Assembly: GCA_947457325.1 (NCBI GenBank)
Contig: CANGVU010000004.1
Location: 1 to 16,098 of the forward strand
Reading direction: 5' to 3'
Length of the DNA stretch: 16,098 bases
Origin: Flavobacteriales bacterium
Lineage (GTDB): Bacteria > Bacteroidota > Bacteroidia > Flavobacteriales_D > Sanyastnellaceae
Positions 1 through 8,403 of the stretch are shown in pieces; the stretch's first letter is position 1, and the number at the start of each line of letters is the position of its first letter. A program made the position numbers and the translations under genes. The notes under the pieces were generated by a model that was not told the DNA's origin, did not search any database, and saw nothing but the letters and a program-made list of their open reading frames with translations.

Positions 1-182
1 CAATAATAGGAATCTATTCGAGTATCTCTCACTTCATTTCCCACCTTGTATTCTAATACAACGTCTTTTTTTGCTGGTTTTGGTGCGCTCATTTTTACTT
101 TTTTTTGACTCAATAATTTTTCCGGTGCTAAAATCGCGCAAATTGACAGAACCGCGATGCATCCAAAGGTTTTAATTTTCAT
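1..182 (-). CDS. N-terminus of an unidentified exported protein (3' end cut by window)
   Basis: About 60 codons are visible, read leftward off the window edge. The product starts MKIKTFGCIAVLSICAIL and then reads LLSQKKVKM, which looks like a Sec signal peptide (short basic start, hydrophobic core) with cleavage after LLS to leave Gln26 as the new N-terminus. The mature part begins with a Lys-rich stretch and then VLEYKVGNEVRDTRIDSYY. I do not recognise the family. The start overlaps the last 11 bases of ispD, so the two genes are probably co-transcribed and translationally coupled. An in-frame ATG at 191 would add three residues (MKN); a TAA just upstream of it rules out any earlier start. 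Function unknown; an envelope location is inferred only from the signal peptide. Confidence 0.7.
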   Translation of the reverse strand, partial: MKIKTFGCIAVLSICAILAPEKLLSQKKVKMSAPKPAKKDVVLEYKVGNEVRDTRIDSYY

Positions 183-858
183 GTTCTTCATTGTTCGACA
201 TTAAAAAAGACATCCATTGCAAATCTTGTGCAATGGTGATTTTGATATTCCCATTTCTCCCATCTACCAGATGGATTAACCCTCCATCCGCCTCTAAAAC
301 TGATGCATCGTCCGTGAATGCTTTTGTATAATCCTGCTGATATGCTTTTTTCAGCGCTCGAGCTCTAAAAAACTGAGGCGTTTGGATAATGCGATAATCA
401 TCTCGGTGCACTGCACTCCATTTTTCATCTTGCCATTTCCTCAAACTATCACTCACAGGCAACGCTGGAATTGCGTTATCATATGCATCAAGCTCAGCCT
501 CTAATTTAAGGATAAATGAGTCATCTATGTTGGGACGGGCCGCATCATGAATCAGCACAACCTCCGCTGTATCTGGAATAAGAGCCAAAGCATTTTGAAC
601 GGAATGAAAACGTTCTTTCCCGCCCAAAGCTATGTGATGATTGGGGAAATGATACATTTCAGAAAGTGAAGTCAAGAACAGTTGGTCATCCGGATGAATA
701 ACTACAACGATATGGTAATCCAGCGAAGCGAAAACCTCCATGCTGTGCTGCAGCACGGGCTTGTTATTTAGCAAAACAAACTGTTTAGGTACATCACTCC
801 CAAACCTGTTGCCCCTTCCAGCGGCTACGATAACGGCCCATTTATCTGCTTTGATCAC
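172..858 (-). CDS. ispD: 2-C-methyl-D-erythritol 4-phosphate cytidylyltransferase
   Basis: IspD transfers CMP from CTP to 2-C-methyl-D-erythritol 4-phosphate, the third step of the MEP pathway to isoprenoid precursors, in the cytoplasm. The 228-residue product has the usual length and all family signatures: the CTP-binding loop AAGRGNRFGSDVPKQF at residues 12-27 with its conserved Arg and Lys, HDAARP at 104-109, QTPQ at 159-162, TDDAS at 182-186, and KITIAQDL at 206-213, which corresponds to the C-terminal substrate-binding Lys region. The ATG at 858 gives a normal N-terminus just ahead of the nucleotide-binding strand. It is divergent from the T9SS gene across 100 bp and overlaps the next minus-strand gene by 11-20 bases. 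Identification is secure from the motifs. Confidence 0.96.
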   Translation of the reverse strand: MIKADKWAVIVAAGRGNRFGSDVPKQFVLLNNKPVLQHSMEVFASLDYHIVVVIHPDDQLFLTSLSEMYHFPNHHIALGGKERFHSVQNALALIPDTAEVVLIHDAARPNIDDSFILKLEAELDAYDNAIPALPVSDSLRKWQDEKWSAVHRDDYRIIQTPQFFRARALKKAYQQDYTKAFTDDASVLEADGGLIHLVDGRNGNIKITIAQDLQWMSFLMSNNEEHEN

Positions 859-908
859 ACTGCAAATGAAAGCATAAAAGGCTTATTTGTAAATCCGTAA
901 CCTCAAAA

Positions 909-942
909 ATTGCAACCTTTTATTGATTTCTTCGTAAATTCG
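909..942 (+). promoter_or_regulatory. Candidate Bacteroidota-type promoter for the T9SS-secreted protein
   Basis: ATTG at 909-912, a 22-base spacer and TAAATTCG at 935-942 fit the Bacteroidota sigma consensus (TTTG, about 17-23 bases, TAnnTTTG) at 10 of 12 defined or spaced positions. Transcription would begin near 949, leaving a very short leader before the ATG at 959. It is the best match I found in the 100-bp divergent interval. No experimental support; matches of this quality do occur by chance in AT-rich DNA. Confidence 0.3.
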
Positions 943-958
943 GGCAAAAGATTTTAGC

Positions 959-3763
959 ATGACTAGAAATTTATCCCTGTTGCAATTGATCATTGCCACT
1001 TTTATGATCACTTCCACTTTGGATTCGGCTTCTCAGATGACCGCGGATTTCAACAGTGGAATTCCTTCAGGATGGACCACCAACAACCAGTGGACGCATG
1101 ATACATCATCTCCAATAAATGGAGCTGGTTCCATCAGACACAACAACAACGGATATACTTCGGGAAGTTCCGTTTACACATGTGCATCAGCTGCTGTTAA
1201 TGGCAGTATGAGCAATATTTCTGGAGTAAATACGACATGGAGTTTTAAGGTTAGGACTTTTGCCAAAAGTGTGGGTGCCGGATCAAAATTCTGGGTTGTT
1301 TTGGCATCAGATGTTGCTACGCCATTTATCAGCTCAACGGGAAATGTGGCCTATGGCACACCCTCTGAAAAATTTTCAGGATACGCTATTGGCATCAATC
1401 CTTTTGGCTCAGCACCAAATAACACCCGAAAATTGCAATTGATGCGTGTTGATGCCGGCGTAGCGACACGTTTGACGGAAATCAACGGTGGAATCAACTC
1501 CACTACTGGCCCCAATACCATTTCATGGACTTCCACTTCAGCATGGGGCTACGGAGCACAGAGTATAGCTAACGCTGTTGGCATTACTGTTATTCGAAGT
1601 GCCAGTGGATCTTGGACTGTTGAGGTTGACTTTGATGGCAACGGTGCAACCGATGCCACAAGTACGGCCTTAACGGACAACACGTATTCCAACATGAGCT
1701 ATGTTGGATTAACTTCTTTGTACACCACATCATCAGGAACACCAGTAGCCAATTCTGTTTACAACAATTTCTCTTTTGATGATTTAAGTATCTCGCAAAC
1801 TTCAAGCGCTGCAACTTATTACAGTATTGCATCGGGCAACATGAGCAGTGGTTCTGTTTGGTCATTGACAGATGGTGGTGCCGCAGTTACTCCTTCATTC
1901 AACATCAACACTGACATCATTGTAAAGCATGCCATCACCATTGATGGATCATACAATTTATCTGATTTGACCATATCATCCGGTGGAAGTTTAACGGCCA
2001 ATGGTGCTGCACAAAGTTTGACCCTCAGCGGAAATTGGACAAATAACAATGCAACAACGTCATTTGTCCCAAAATTCGGAAGCAGCTGTTGCTCTGAAGG
2101 TTGTGAAGTGATTATGGCTGGTACATCTAACCAAATCATTGGCGGAACGGCAGGGACACAATTCATGGACCTTACCATAAACAATAGCGCAGGTGTTAAC
2201 TTGAATGCACCTGTGTTTGTGTCCAACACTGTATATCCAGAAGTAGGTACACTGACTACAGATGGACCAGGTGGCAGCTTGTCGTTGCTTTCTAATGCAA
2301 CTTGTTCAGGATCCATCCACACCATTGCTAGCGGTGCTGATGTTTCCGGACCTGTTACTTTGCAACGCTACCTTCCATCCAATTCAGCCAGCAATTGGAT
2401 GTTCCTGTCTTGTCCATTATATGCCAATAGCGCTTTGACTTCAAGACTTTCACCTGCCGTTGCATGGGCAGCAAAAACGGTCAATGGCGTTTCTTATCCT
2501 GTTCTTGCCATGACCTCCAACACCATCAAGTGGTACAACGAAACACTTTCCGGGGTGTCAAATTTTGGCTTTACCGTTGTCAATCCAACCACAGGTCAAT
2601 TGAATCCAATGCTCGGATACAATGTGTTCTCCAATGCCTCAGCCAAGACCATCAACCCAACTGGTTATTTCGGCAAAGGAACAAGAACAGCTACTTTGAC
2701 CTACACTGCCAGTGGTGCTGTTGAATCTTATGGAAGAAATCTAATAGCCAATCCATTCCCATCTGAAATTGATTGGAGTGTGGTGGAAAACAACAGCTCT
2801 AACATCGGTGCATACTTTGTTTACGATTACCAAAGTTCTAACTACTTATATTACAACAACAATGACGGTTCATTCAATACTTCTTCTGGATATCCAGATG
2901 GTATTGGAAAATACATTCCCCATAGCCAAAGCTTTTTCGTCATTGCCACTTCTGGTGGTCAAATCGTGAACTTCCCAGAATCATCTAAAGTAAGCAGATG
3001 TTCTCCCAAAGCTTTTGAAAGAAGCGAAGGTGGTTACCCTGTATTTGCCATGGAATTGAGCACGCAAGACGAGAAATTCAAGGATCAATCCAACGTTATT
3101 TTAAACCCTGAAGCGCAAGAGGGTTATGATGAAGGGTTAGACATCTCAGACATGTTTGACACTGATCGTTCTCATGCCAACATTTCTTTTGTCACACAAG
3201 ATCAACAAGTCCTCGTAGCCAACTCTATTCACCCCAATCAAAATGTTACCATGCAGATACAATTGGATGTTATGGCAGAAGGCATAGAGTGGGCTTCACT
3301 TGGTGTTAAAAGATTTGCTGAAGGCGAATGGTATATGACCGTTGGTTTGCCTACCATGCAATACAGCCAAGATGGCAATGCTTGGAATACTGTTCATGCC
3401 GGTGAAGTGGTGCAATGCTTTGAAAATACCAGATTCAACATCCCTGTTCAAGGTGAAATGCACGGACAGATTGGTTCTTTGACTTATTGTCCTGAAGGTG
3501 GTTGCATCAACGCTGCTGCATTGGCTGGTGACGCGTCTAAGCTAGAAGTACTGTTGAGTCGTCAACAAATGGTGGTGCGCAATGCAGGCCAAGTGTTGAC
3601 ACAAATCGTTGTCATGGATGCATTGGGAAAAACCATTCAAACTTGGAACGGGTCAAACCCGCAGTGGGAGATGGATACAGATGGCATGTCCAAAGGCGTT
3701 TACCTTGTTCAAGCTACCAATGAAAACGGCCAAGTATTGGTTCAGAAAGTAGTATTGCCATAA
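959..3763 (+). CDS. Large secreted protein with C-terminal T9SS type A sorting domain
   Basis: The 934-residue product begins with a Sec signal peptide (hydrophobic residues 6-20, predicted cleavage SAS|Q after residue 25). The mature start, FNSGIPSGW at 31-39, is typical of the beta-sandwich 'choice-of-anchor' modules on Bacteroidota surface proteins. The middle is rich in Ser, Thr, Asn and Gly and predicted beta, with a small Cys cluster (SSCCSEGCEV) and a segment with regular beta-helix-like spacing around residues 290-360. The final 75-80 residues have the T9SS type A pattern: a VVMDALGKTIQTW strand pair, then GVYLVQ, ending QKVVLP. The protein is therefore probably exported to the periplasm, passed through T9SS and released or surface-anchored. 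No enzymatic motif was recognised. It is monocistronic, with a terminator 17 bases after its stop. Confidence 0.85.
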   Translation: MTRNLSLLQLIIATFMITSTLDSASQMTADFNSGIPSGWTTNNQWTHDTSSPINGAGSIRHNNNGYTSGSSVYTCASAAVNGSMSNISGVNTTWSFKVRTFAKSVGAGSKFWVVLASDVATPFISSTGNVAYGTPSEKFSGYAIGINPFGSAPNNTRKLQLMRVDAGVATRLTEINGGINSTTGPNTISWTSTSAWGYGAQSIANAVGITVIRSASGSWTVEVDFDGNGATDATSTALTDNTYSNMSYVGLTSLYTTSSGTPVANSVYNNFSFDDLSISQTSSAATYYSIASGNMSSGSVWSLTDGGAAVTPSFNINTDIIVKHAITIDGSYNLSDLTISSGGSLTANGAAQSLTLSGNWTNNNATTSFVPKFGSSCCSEGCEVIMAGTSNQIIGGTAGTQFMDLTINNSAGVNLNAPVFVSNTVYPEVGTLTTDGPGGSLSLLSNATCSGSIHTIASGADVSGPVTLQRYLPSNSASNWMFLSCPLYANSALTSRLSPAVAWAAKTVNGVSYPVLAMTSNTIKWYNETLSGVSNFGFTVVNPTTGQLNPMLGYNVFSNASAKTINPTGYFGKGTRTATLTYTASGAVESYGRNLIANPFPSEIDWSVVENNSSNIGAYFVYDYQSSNYLYYNNNDGSFNTSSGYPDGIGKYIPHSQSFFVIATSGGQIVNFPESSKVSRCSPKAFERSEGGYPVFAMELSTQDEKFKDQSNVILNPEAQEGYDEGLDISDMFDTDRSHANISFVTQDQQVLVANSIHPNQNVTMQIQLDVMAEGIEWASLGVKRFAEGEWYMTVGLPTMQYSQDGNAWNTVHAGEVVQCFENTRFNIPVQGEMHGQIGSLTYCPEGGCINAAALAGDASKLEVLLSRQQMVVRNAGQVLTQIVVMDALGKTIQTWNGSNPQWEMDTDGMSKGVYLVQATNENGQVLVQKVVLP

Positions 3764-3780
3764 AAGAATAATAAGATCAC

Positions 3781-3815
3781 AAAAGGGTAGCCATTTGCGC
3801 TACCCTTTTTATTTT
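3781..3815 (+). terminator. Strong intrinsic terminator after the T9SS gene
   Basis: An 11-bp perfect stem (AAAAGGGTAGC at 3781-3791, GCTACCCTTTT at 3799-3809) with a 7-base loop is followed by TTTTTATTTTT. The A-rich upstream arm would also pair as part of a stem on the minus strand. The U-tract ends about 7 bases before the pth start codon. Confidence 0.9.
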
Positions 3816-3822
3816 TACATCC

Positions 3823-4386
3823 ATGAAGTTTCTCATCGCTGGTCTTGGAAATATTGGTTTTGAATACAACAATACCCGACACAACATCGGGTTTGATGTG
3901 GTGAACTTTCTGGCCGAAAAACACGGTGGAATTTGGAAAACTTCTCGCTATGCAGATGTTGCTGAAATCAGGGTCAAAGGGAAAACGTTGGTGCTCATCA
4001 AACCTTCCACTTACATGAATCTGTCCGGCAATGCGGTTCGCTACTGGCTGCAAGAAGAGAAACTCACACCTTCTCAGTGTTTGGTTATCACCGACGATTT
4101 GGCTTTGCCTTTTGGAAAATTGAGAATGCGACCCAAAGGCAGCGACGGCGGGCACAACGGATTAAAACACATCCAAGCCATACTAAACACCGATCAATAT
4201 CCACGTCTCAGATTTGGTGTTGGTTCTGAATTCTCCAAAGGAAAACAAGTAGATTATGTTTTAGGTGTTTGGAATGAAGAAGAACTAAAAACATTAGAAG
4301 CCCGCATCGAAAAAGCTGCAGAGGGCTGCATTCATTTTGTCCAAATGGGATTGGAGCGCGCGATGAACATCGTTAATGCTTCTTGA
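3823..4386 (+). CDS. pth: Peptidyl-tRNA hydrolase
   Basis: Pth hydrolyses the ester bond of peptidyl-tRNAs that drop off the ribosome, recycling tRNA; it is normally essential. The 187-residue product has the standard length and motifs: GLGNIGFEYNNTRHNIGFDVV at the N-terminus with Asn10 and catalytic His20, IKPSTYMNLSG around 59-69 with the conserved Asn66, DDLALPFGKLRMRPKGSDGGHNG with Asp92 and Asn112, and RLRFGVG. The loop normally reading GLGNPG has Ile in place of Pro, a modest deviation. The ATG at 3823 places His20 at its usual position. There is almost no leader: a strong terminator ends just before the start. The last 14 bases overlap the 3' end of the convergent dnaE-type gene. Confidence 0.96.
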   Translation: MKFLIAGLGNIGFEYNNTRHNIGFDVVNFLAEKHGGIWKTSRYADVAEIRVKGKTLVLIKPSTYMNLSGNAVRYWLQEEKLTPSQCLVITDDLALPFGKLRMRPKGSDGGHNGLKHIQAILNTDQYPRLRFGVGSEFSKGKQVDYVLGVWNEEELKTLEARIEKAAEGCIHFVQMGLERAMNIVNAS

Positions 4387-7381
4387 TTTTTCTGTTCTTT
4401 TCTCCGGTCCGCAAATCTGAATATCTTGGATCCTCTTCGTAAGCGAGCTTGGTCATGGCATCCACCTCGATATTGTACACACCCATCTCCTCAATGACGC
4501 GACCTTGAATGTGGTAAATGCCCGAACCACGCCAAGACATGTTGTCTTTTCCTACAACAGGAAAATGCGCGGTATCAATGAACTCTCCTTCTGCATCAAT
4601 AAAATTACCAAAGTACATGCGATCCCCTTTGCTCGTTCTGGTGGGCTTACATGTAATGAAATATCCCAACACGGCTACCTGCTTTCCCAAGAATTCGGGT
4701 AACAGTCGGGCAGGAACACCAACACCTTTCCACTCCGTTGGCAACAAATCAAATGGACTGCACAATGGGAAGCCCAACAACTCCAATTGATCAAAGGCAT
4801 CCTCCAATGGGAGATCGACCAAATTAGGGATATCAAATTGCTTTCTTTCCACTCCAAACAGCGACTGCTCTTGGACATCCCATCGCTGCGTAAAATACAA
4901 CTGCGCCTTCCACAACAATTGCTTTTTACTTTGTCCCAAAAACCGAAAAGCACCCACACGAATGAGCAAGGTGCATTGCTCAACGCCAATGCGAACGCGA
5001 TCTAGAAAATCCTCAAAATCCTTGAACGAACCGTTGTTCCTTCTCGCCAATAGCAGACGTTCAATCAACGGATGCTCCAAGTCCTTGATCATCCCCAATC
5101 CCAGGAATATATCTCGTCCTTGAATGATGGTCACTGCGCTGCTCTTTTGAATGCTTGGCGGATGAATGATTGCTCCTTTCCTTCTCGCCTCATGCACATA
5201 AAACTCTACCGAATAAAAACCACCGCCGTTGTTCAAAGTGGCTACCATGTATTCCAATGGGAAGTAGGCTTTGAGAAACAAACTTTGAAAACTCTCCACC
5301 GCATAGGAAGCCGAGTGTCCCTTTGCAAAAGCATAACCCGCAAAACTTTCAATCTGTCGCCAGATTTCCACCACTTCTTCCAATGGTCTTCCTTTGGCCA
5401 TGGCCTTTTCAATAAAGGCATCCCGTGCACGATCAAACTCTTCTCTTCCTCTAAACTTTCCGCTCATGCCACGGCGCAAAGCATCGGCCTCTCCCAAAGT
5501 CAAGCCTCCGTAATAGTGCGCTACTTTGATGACATCTTCTTGGTACACCATCACCCCGTAGGTCTCTGGCATCAACTCAAGCAACACCGGATTGGCTTGC
5601 TTCCTGCTTTCTGGAATGCGCTGCCGACTGATATACTCCCGCATCATGCCACTTTTGGATACGCCAGGCCGAATAACCGAACTCGCCGCTACCAATCCCA
5701 AATAATCATCCACTTGCAACTTACCCAACAACATCCGCATCGCAGGCGACTCCACATAAAAACATCCAATGGCATCGGCTGAACGGATCAAACTTTTCAC
5801 TGCCTCGTCCTTTTTAAATCGCGCCAAATCATGGATATCAAAGTCTGCCCTTTCCGGTTGGTTGTAGGCAATGATTTCCATGCACTCTTTGATTTTTCCC
5901 AATCCGCGTTGCGAGAGAATATCGAACTTGTAAATTCCAATGTCCTCAGCCACCAACATGTCAAAATGGGTAGTGGCAAATCCTTTGGGTGGTAAAAAAG
6001 TTGCTGTATAATACCACACGGGTTTTTGGGTAATCAAAATCCCTGCAGCGTGAATGGCCAATGCGTTGGGGAAATCTTGAATCACCTGTGCATAGCGCAA
6101 GGTCAATCGCTGCATTTCATCCAATTGATCCAATTGAAATTTTCCATCTCCCAAAACATCGATCTCCTCTTTGGGCAATCCGAAAACCTTTCCCAATTCC
6201 CTCACTGCTGCGCGGTACTGAAAGGTATTGTAAGCCCCCAACAACGACACATTGGGAAAGCGCGAGAATATGTACTTCGTCATGTCCTCTCTGTCCGTCC
6301 AAGAAAAATCAATGTCAAAATCAGGGGGATTCTGGCGATAAAGATTAATGAATCGCTCAAAGTATAAATCCAACTCAATGGGATCCACATCGGTGATGCG
6401 CAACAAATACGCAACGATACTATTCGCACCACTCCCTCGTCCCACATAAAAATATCCATTGCTGCGCGCATAGCTCGTGATGTCCCAATTGATGAGAAAA
6501 TACGCCACAAAGGATTTCTCCTTGATCATGTCCAGCTCCTTTCGAATCCGAATAACAATAGGACTCTCCTCATCTTCACGACTCACCTCGGGATAACGAT
6601 ATTGCAAACCCTCCCAACACAATTGCTCCAATAAATCCTCATCCTGCGCAGCATTGAGACCATAGATCAATTGGTTCTTCATGGTCACCGACTCTTCGAT
6701 CACCCAAGCCGTAGCCCATTCCTTAAATACATCAGTTGTTCTTTGTAACAACGGATACTCCGCATAACCTTCCTCTATATCCGATTTGGATTTCCAAATT
6801 TCACGCTCTGTCGCGTGATCCAAGGTGCTGAGCTTGCTCAACAATACATTGTTCTCCACCGCACGCAGCAAGCGGTGGGCATTGAATGCACGTTTGTTTC
6901 GAAAACTAAAAACAGGCAAAGCCAAACAGCGCTCAAAGTCTTTCCATCGCGAAATTCTCCACCGGTTGATTTCATGCGGAGCAACGCTCACCCATTCATT
7001 TTCTCGCATGATGTCCATGGGCCAATCGCGCACCTGGTCCAAAGGATAAATCACTTTTACGTGTTGCCATTCTGGCGCGCGTTCGGGAAAATCCTTCTTC
7101 TCATGCAAATGAAAAGACAACCACTCGTTCACTTCTCTGAACCCTTCCTCACTAACAGGAACGGCGACATAAACAGTGGTGACGTTGTTTTTAAAATCAA
7201 CGCCAGTCAATCCCAAAAAATTCTCTTTCTTGAACCAACGCTTGATATCCCAAGTTGCCGAAGTATTGTTCACATCCGCAAAAAGAAAGGTCTCCCATCC
7301 CTCGTCGCGCAAGGCCTCCGCGGCTTCCAAAGGAGCCGTAGTTCCATAACGCAAAGAGAAATAGGAATGGACGTGGACCAT
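4373..7381 (-). CDS. Accessory-type DNA polymerase III alpha subunit (short DnaE)
   Basis: This is a C-family DNA polymerase of 1002 residues from the ATG at 7381. The order is PHP domain (about 1-230, beginning VHVHSYFSLRYGTT), palm/fingers, HhH region, and OB fold (about 900-970). The catalytic Asp residues of PPDFDIDF (Asp356, Asp358) and KFDIL (Asp487) are intact, as is FAGYAFAKGHSASYAV. EQSLFG at about 838-843 sits where DnaE proteins carry the beta-clamp-binding motif. The PHP domain has ADVNNTSA where metal-binding forms have TDHG, so proofreading there is unlikely. The length, the missing tau-binding tail and the SRAP neighbour fit the second, accessory DnaE of Bacteroidota, likely used in damage tolerance, rather than the longer replicative enzyme. 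A TTG at 7387 could add two residues; the ATG is preferred. It follows the SRAP gene by 2 bases. Confidence 0.92.
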   Translation of the reverse strand: MVHVHSYFSLRYGTTAPLEAAEALRDEGWETFLFADVNNTSATWDIKRWFKKENFLGLTGVDFKNNVTTVYVAVPVSEEGFREVNEWLSFHLHEKKDFPERAPEWQHVKVIYPLDQVRDWPMDIMRENEWVSVAPHEINRWRISRWKDFERCLALPVFSFRNKRAFNAHRLLRAVENNVLLSKLSTLDHATEREIWKSKSDIEEGYAEYPLLQRTTDVFKEWATAWVIEESVTMKNQLIYGLNAAQDEDLLEQLCWEGLQYRYPEVSREDEESPIVIRIRKELDMIKEKSFVAYFLINWDITSYARSNGYFYVGRGSGANSIVAYLLRITDVDPIELDLYFERFINLYRQNPPDFDIDFSWTDREDMTKYIFSRFPNVSLLGAYNTFQYRAAVRELGKVFGLPKEEIDVLGDGKFQLDQLDEMQRLTLRYAQVIQDFPNALAIHAAGILITQKPVWYYTATFLPPKGFATTHFDMLVAEDIGIYKFDILSQRGLGKIKECMEIIAYNQPERADFDIHDLARFKKDEAVKSLIRSADAIGCFYVESPAMRMLLGKLQVDDYLGLVAASSVIRPGVSKSGMMREYISRQRIPESRKQANPVLLELMPETYGVMVYQEDVIKVAHYYGGLTLGEADALRRGMSGKFRGREEFDRARDAFIEKAMAKGRPLEEVVEIWRQIESFAGYAFAKGHSASYAVESFQSLFLKAYFPLEYMVATLNNGGGFYSVEFYVHEARRKGAIIHPPSIQKSSAVTIIQGRDIFLGLGMIKDLEHPLIERLLLARRNNGSFKDFEDFLDRVRIGVEQCTLLIRVGAFRFLGQSKKQLLWKAQLYFTQRWDVQEQSLFGVERKQFDIPNLVDLPLEDAFDQLELLGFPLCSPFDLLPTEWKGVGVPARLLPEFLGKQVAVLGYFITCKPTRTSKGDRMYFGNFIDAEGEFIDTAHFPVVGKDNMSWRGSGIYHIQGRVIEEMGVYNIEVDAMTKLAYEEDPRYSDLRTGEKNRKIKKH

Positions 7382-7383
7382 GA

Positions 7384-8199
7384 TCAATCAAACAATGACA
7401 TTTGATCATCCCGACGCTTGCGGGCTCGGGTTTCTCCCATCCCAAACATCTCAATGTCCTGATACACCTCGTAATCAAATTCCTGCAATACCCTTTCGCC
7501 GATGGGTTTCAGCAATTCCTTTCCATTGGCCATTGGATTCTTAATGGCCGATGAAATGGGATAAGCATTGAGCCATCCATCCGGACAAGGCTGCATCATG
7601 GAAGTGATGTCCGATAGCGGAGCATCCGCATTGAGCCAGGTCGAATGGTACTCAGGAGGTAGTATTAAAGGACAACGGTGGTGACCAATTTTTTGAAGCA
7701 CCGCATTGGGCGCGGTGGTGAGAATGGCGAAAGACGAAATGGTTTCTGTTCCCTTTTGCCAAGTATCCCAAATACCCGCCAGGGCCATGGGACCATTGCC
7801 TGACCTGGGATAAACACAAAACGGTTGTTGGAGACCAATGCCTTGAGGGCCTTCGATAAAACCATCTGCCACCACCACGCAGCGTTGACTGCGTATGGCA
7901 CGGCGAAACATGGGTTTATCTATAATACCCTTGGCTCCCGTGTACTCGCGCCGATTCTCCTGGTTGTGATCACCCTCGGAACGCGCATTGATAAAAAGCT
8001 TACCGTCTTTGGACCATGAAGGGGTAAAACCAAAGCGAAACAATTGGAGGGATTGGGGTTGATCATTGGTGATGACCAAACCGGGGCTGCCCGGAGCCAG
8101 ATTGGTGGTCGGCGAAAAGTCAAAACCCTTGGGCATGGTTACGCCAAACTTCTTTTCAATCTCCTTGACCTTGGTCACTACAATATAACGTCCACACAT
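7384..8199 (-). CDS. SRAP (YedK/HMCES-type) abasic-site-binding protein with C-terminal clamp motif
   Basis: SRAP proteins crosslink to abasic sites in single-stranded DNA through the alpha-amino group and thiol of Cys2, shielding them from breakage and error-prone processing. The ATG at 8199 is chosen because it gives MCGRY, leaving Cys2 at the N-terminus after Met removal; the reading frame stays open 35 codons further upstream, but that start would bury the catalytic Cys. Active-site residues are present: Asn71 in INARSE, Glu116 in ADGFIEG and His173 in the HxR of GHHRCPLIL. The 271-residue protein is longer than E. coli YedK (about 220) and ends in a basic segment followed by QMSLFD, which matches the bacterial sliding-clamp-binding pentapeptide Q-L-S/D-L-F. 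Its TGA lies 2 bases before the polymerase ATG, so both are surely one operon. Identification as SRAP is firm; clamp binding is inferred. Confidence 0.94.
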   Translation of the reverse strand: MCGRYIVVTKVKEIEKKFGVTMPKGFDFSPTTNLAPGSPGLVITNDQPQSLQLFRFGFTPSWSKDGKLFINARSEGDHNQENRREYTGAKGIIDKPMFRRAIRSQRCVVVADGFIEGPQGIGLQQPFCVYPRSGNGPMALAGIWDTWQKGTETISSFAILTTAPNAVLQKIGHHRCPLILPPEYHSTWLNADAPLSDITSMMQPCPDGWLNAYPISSAIKNPMANGKELLKPIGERVLQEFDYEVYQDIEMFGMGETRARKRRDDQMSLFD

Positions 8200-8325
8200 A
8201 ATGCAAAGTAAAGGTAGGAGATTGTAATGGATTTGAGAAGGGGGAGGTTTGTGTTGAAAATTTTGTCCATTCAGCAGAGAGCGATAGAGGGTTGATGCCT
8301 TCAACTATCATAATCACGAGGAGGA

Positions 8326-8403
8326 ATTTCCCCTCCTACTTTTTCGAAGAAAAAGAAAGGAGGGGTGGACAGACGAGCGATAGCGATGTATGGCCGGGGT
8401 GGT
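8326..8403 (+). repeat. REP-like two-hairpin element, copy 1
   Basis: It starts ATTTCCCCTCCT and ends CGGGGTGGT. The first part is a long hairpin: CCCCTCCT (8330-8337) pairs with AGGAGGGG (8358-8365), enclosing CTTTTTC-GAA-GAAAAAG (8339-8355). A GC-rich imperfect palindrome follows. An inverted copy lies at 10112-10183. Elements of this CCCCTCC...GGAGGGG...CGGGGTGGT type are, as I recall, widespread between genes in Bacteroidota, and elements of this kind can be moved by IS200-like REP transposases. None is encoded in this window. Confidence 0.75.

Noticed and set aside
1819..2325. 168-codon open frame antisense to the T9SS protein
   Set aside because: It is Pro-, Val- and Leu-rich from complement of a Ser/Thr/Asn-rich gene; no signature.
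5072..5782. 236-codon open frame on the plus strand inside the polymerase gene
   Set aside because: It is antisense to conserved polymerase motifs, is rich in His, Gln and Ser, and shows no family signature.
7382..7387. TTG start for the polymerase gene
   Set aside because: It adds only Met-Ile before a good ATG, and family members begin close to the HxHSYFSLRYG motif.
6815..7405. 196-codon open frame on the plus strand opposite the PHP domain
   Set aside because: It is a shadow of the real gene; no motif and no start context.
8200..8304. 35-codon upstream extension of the SRAP gene
   Set aside because: The extension would hide Cys2, which must be N-terminal for crosslinking; MCGRY at 8199 is the family start.
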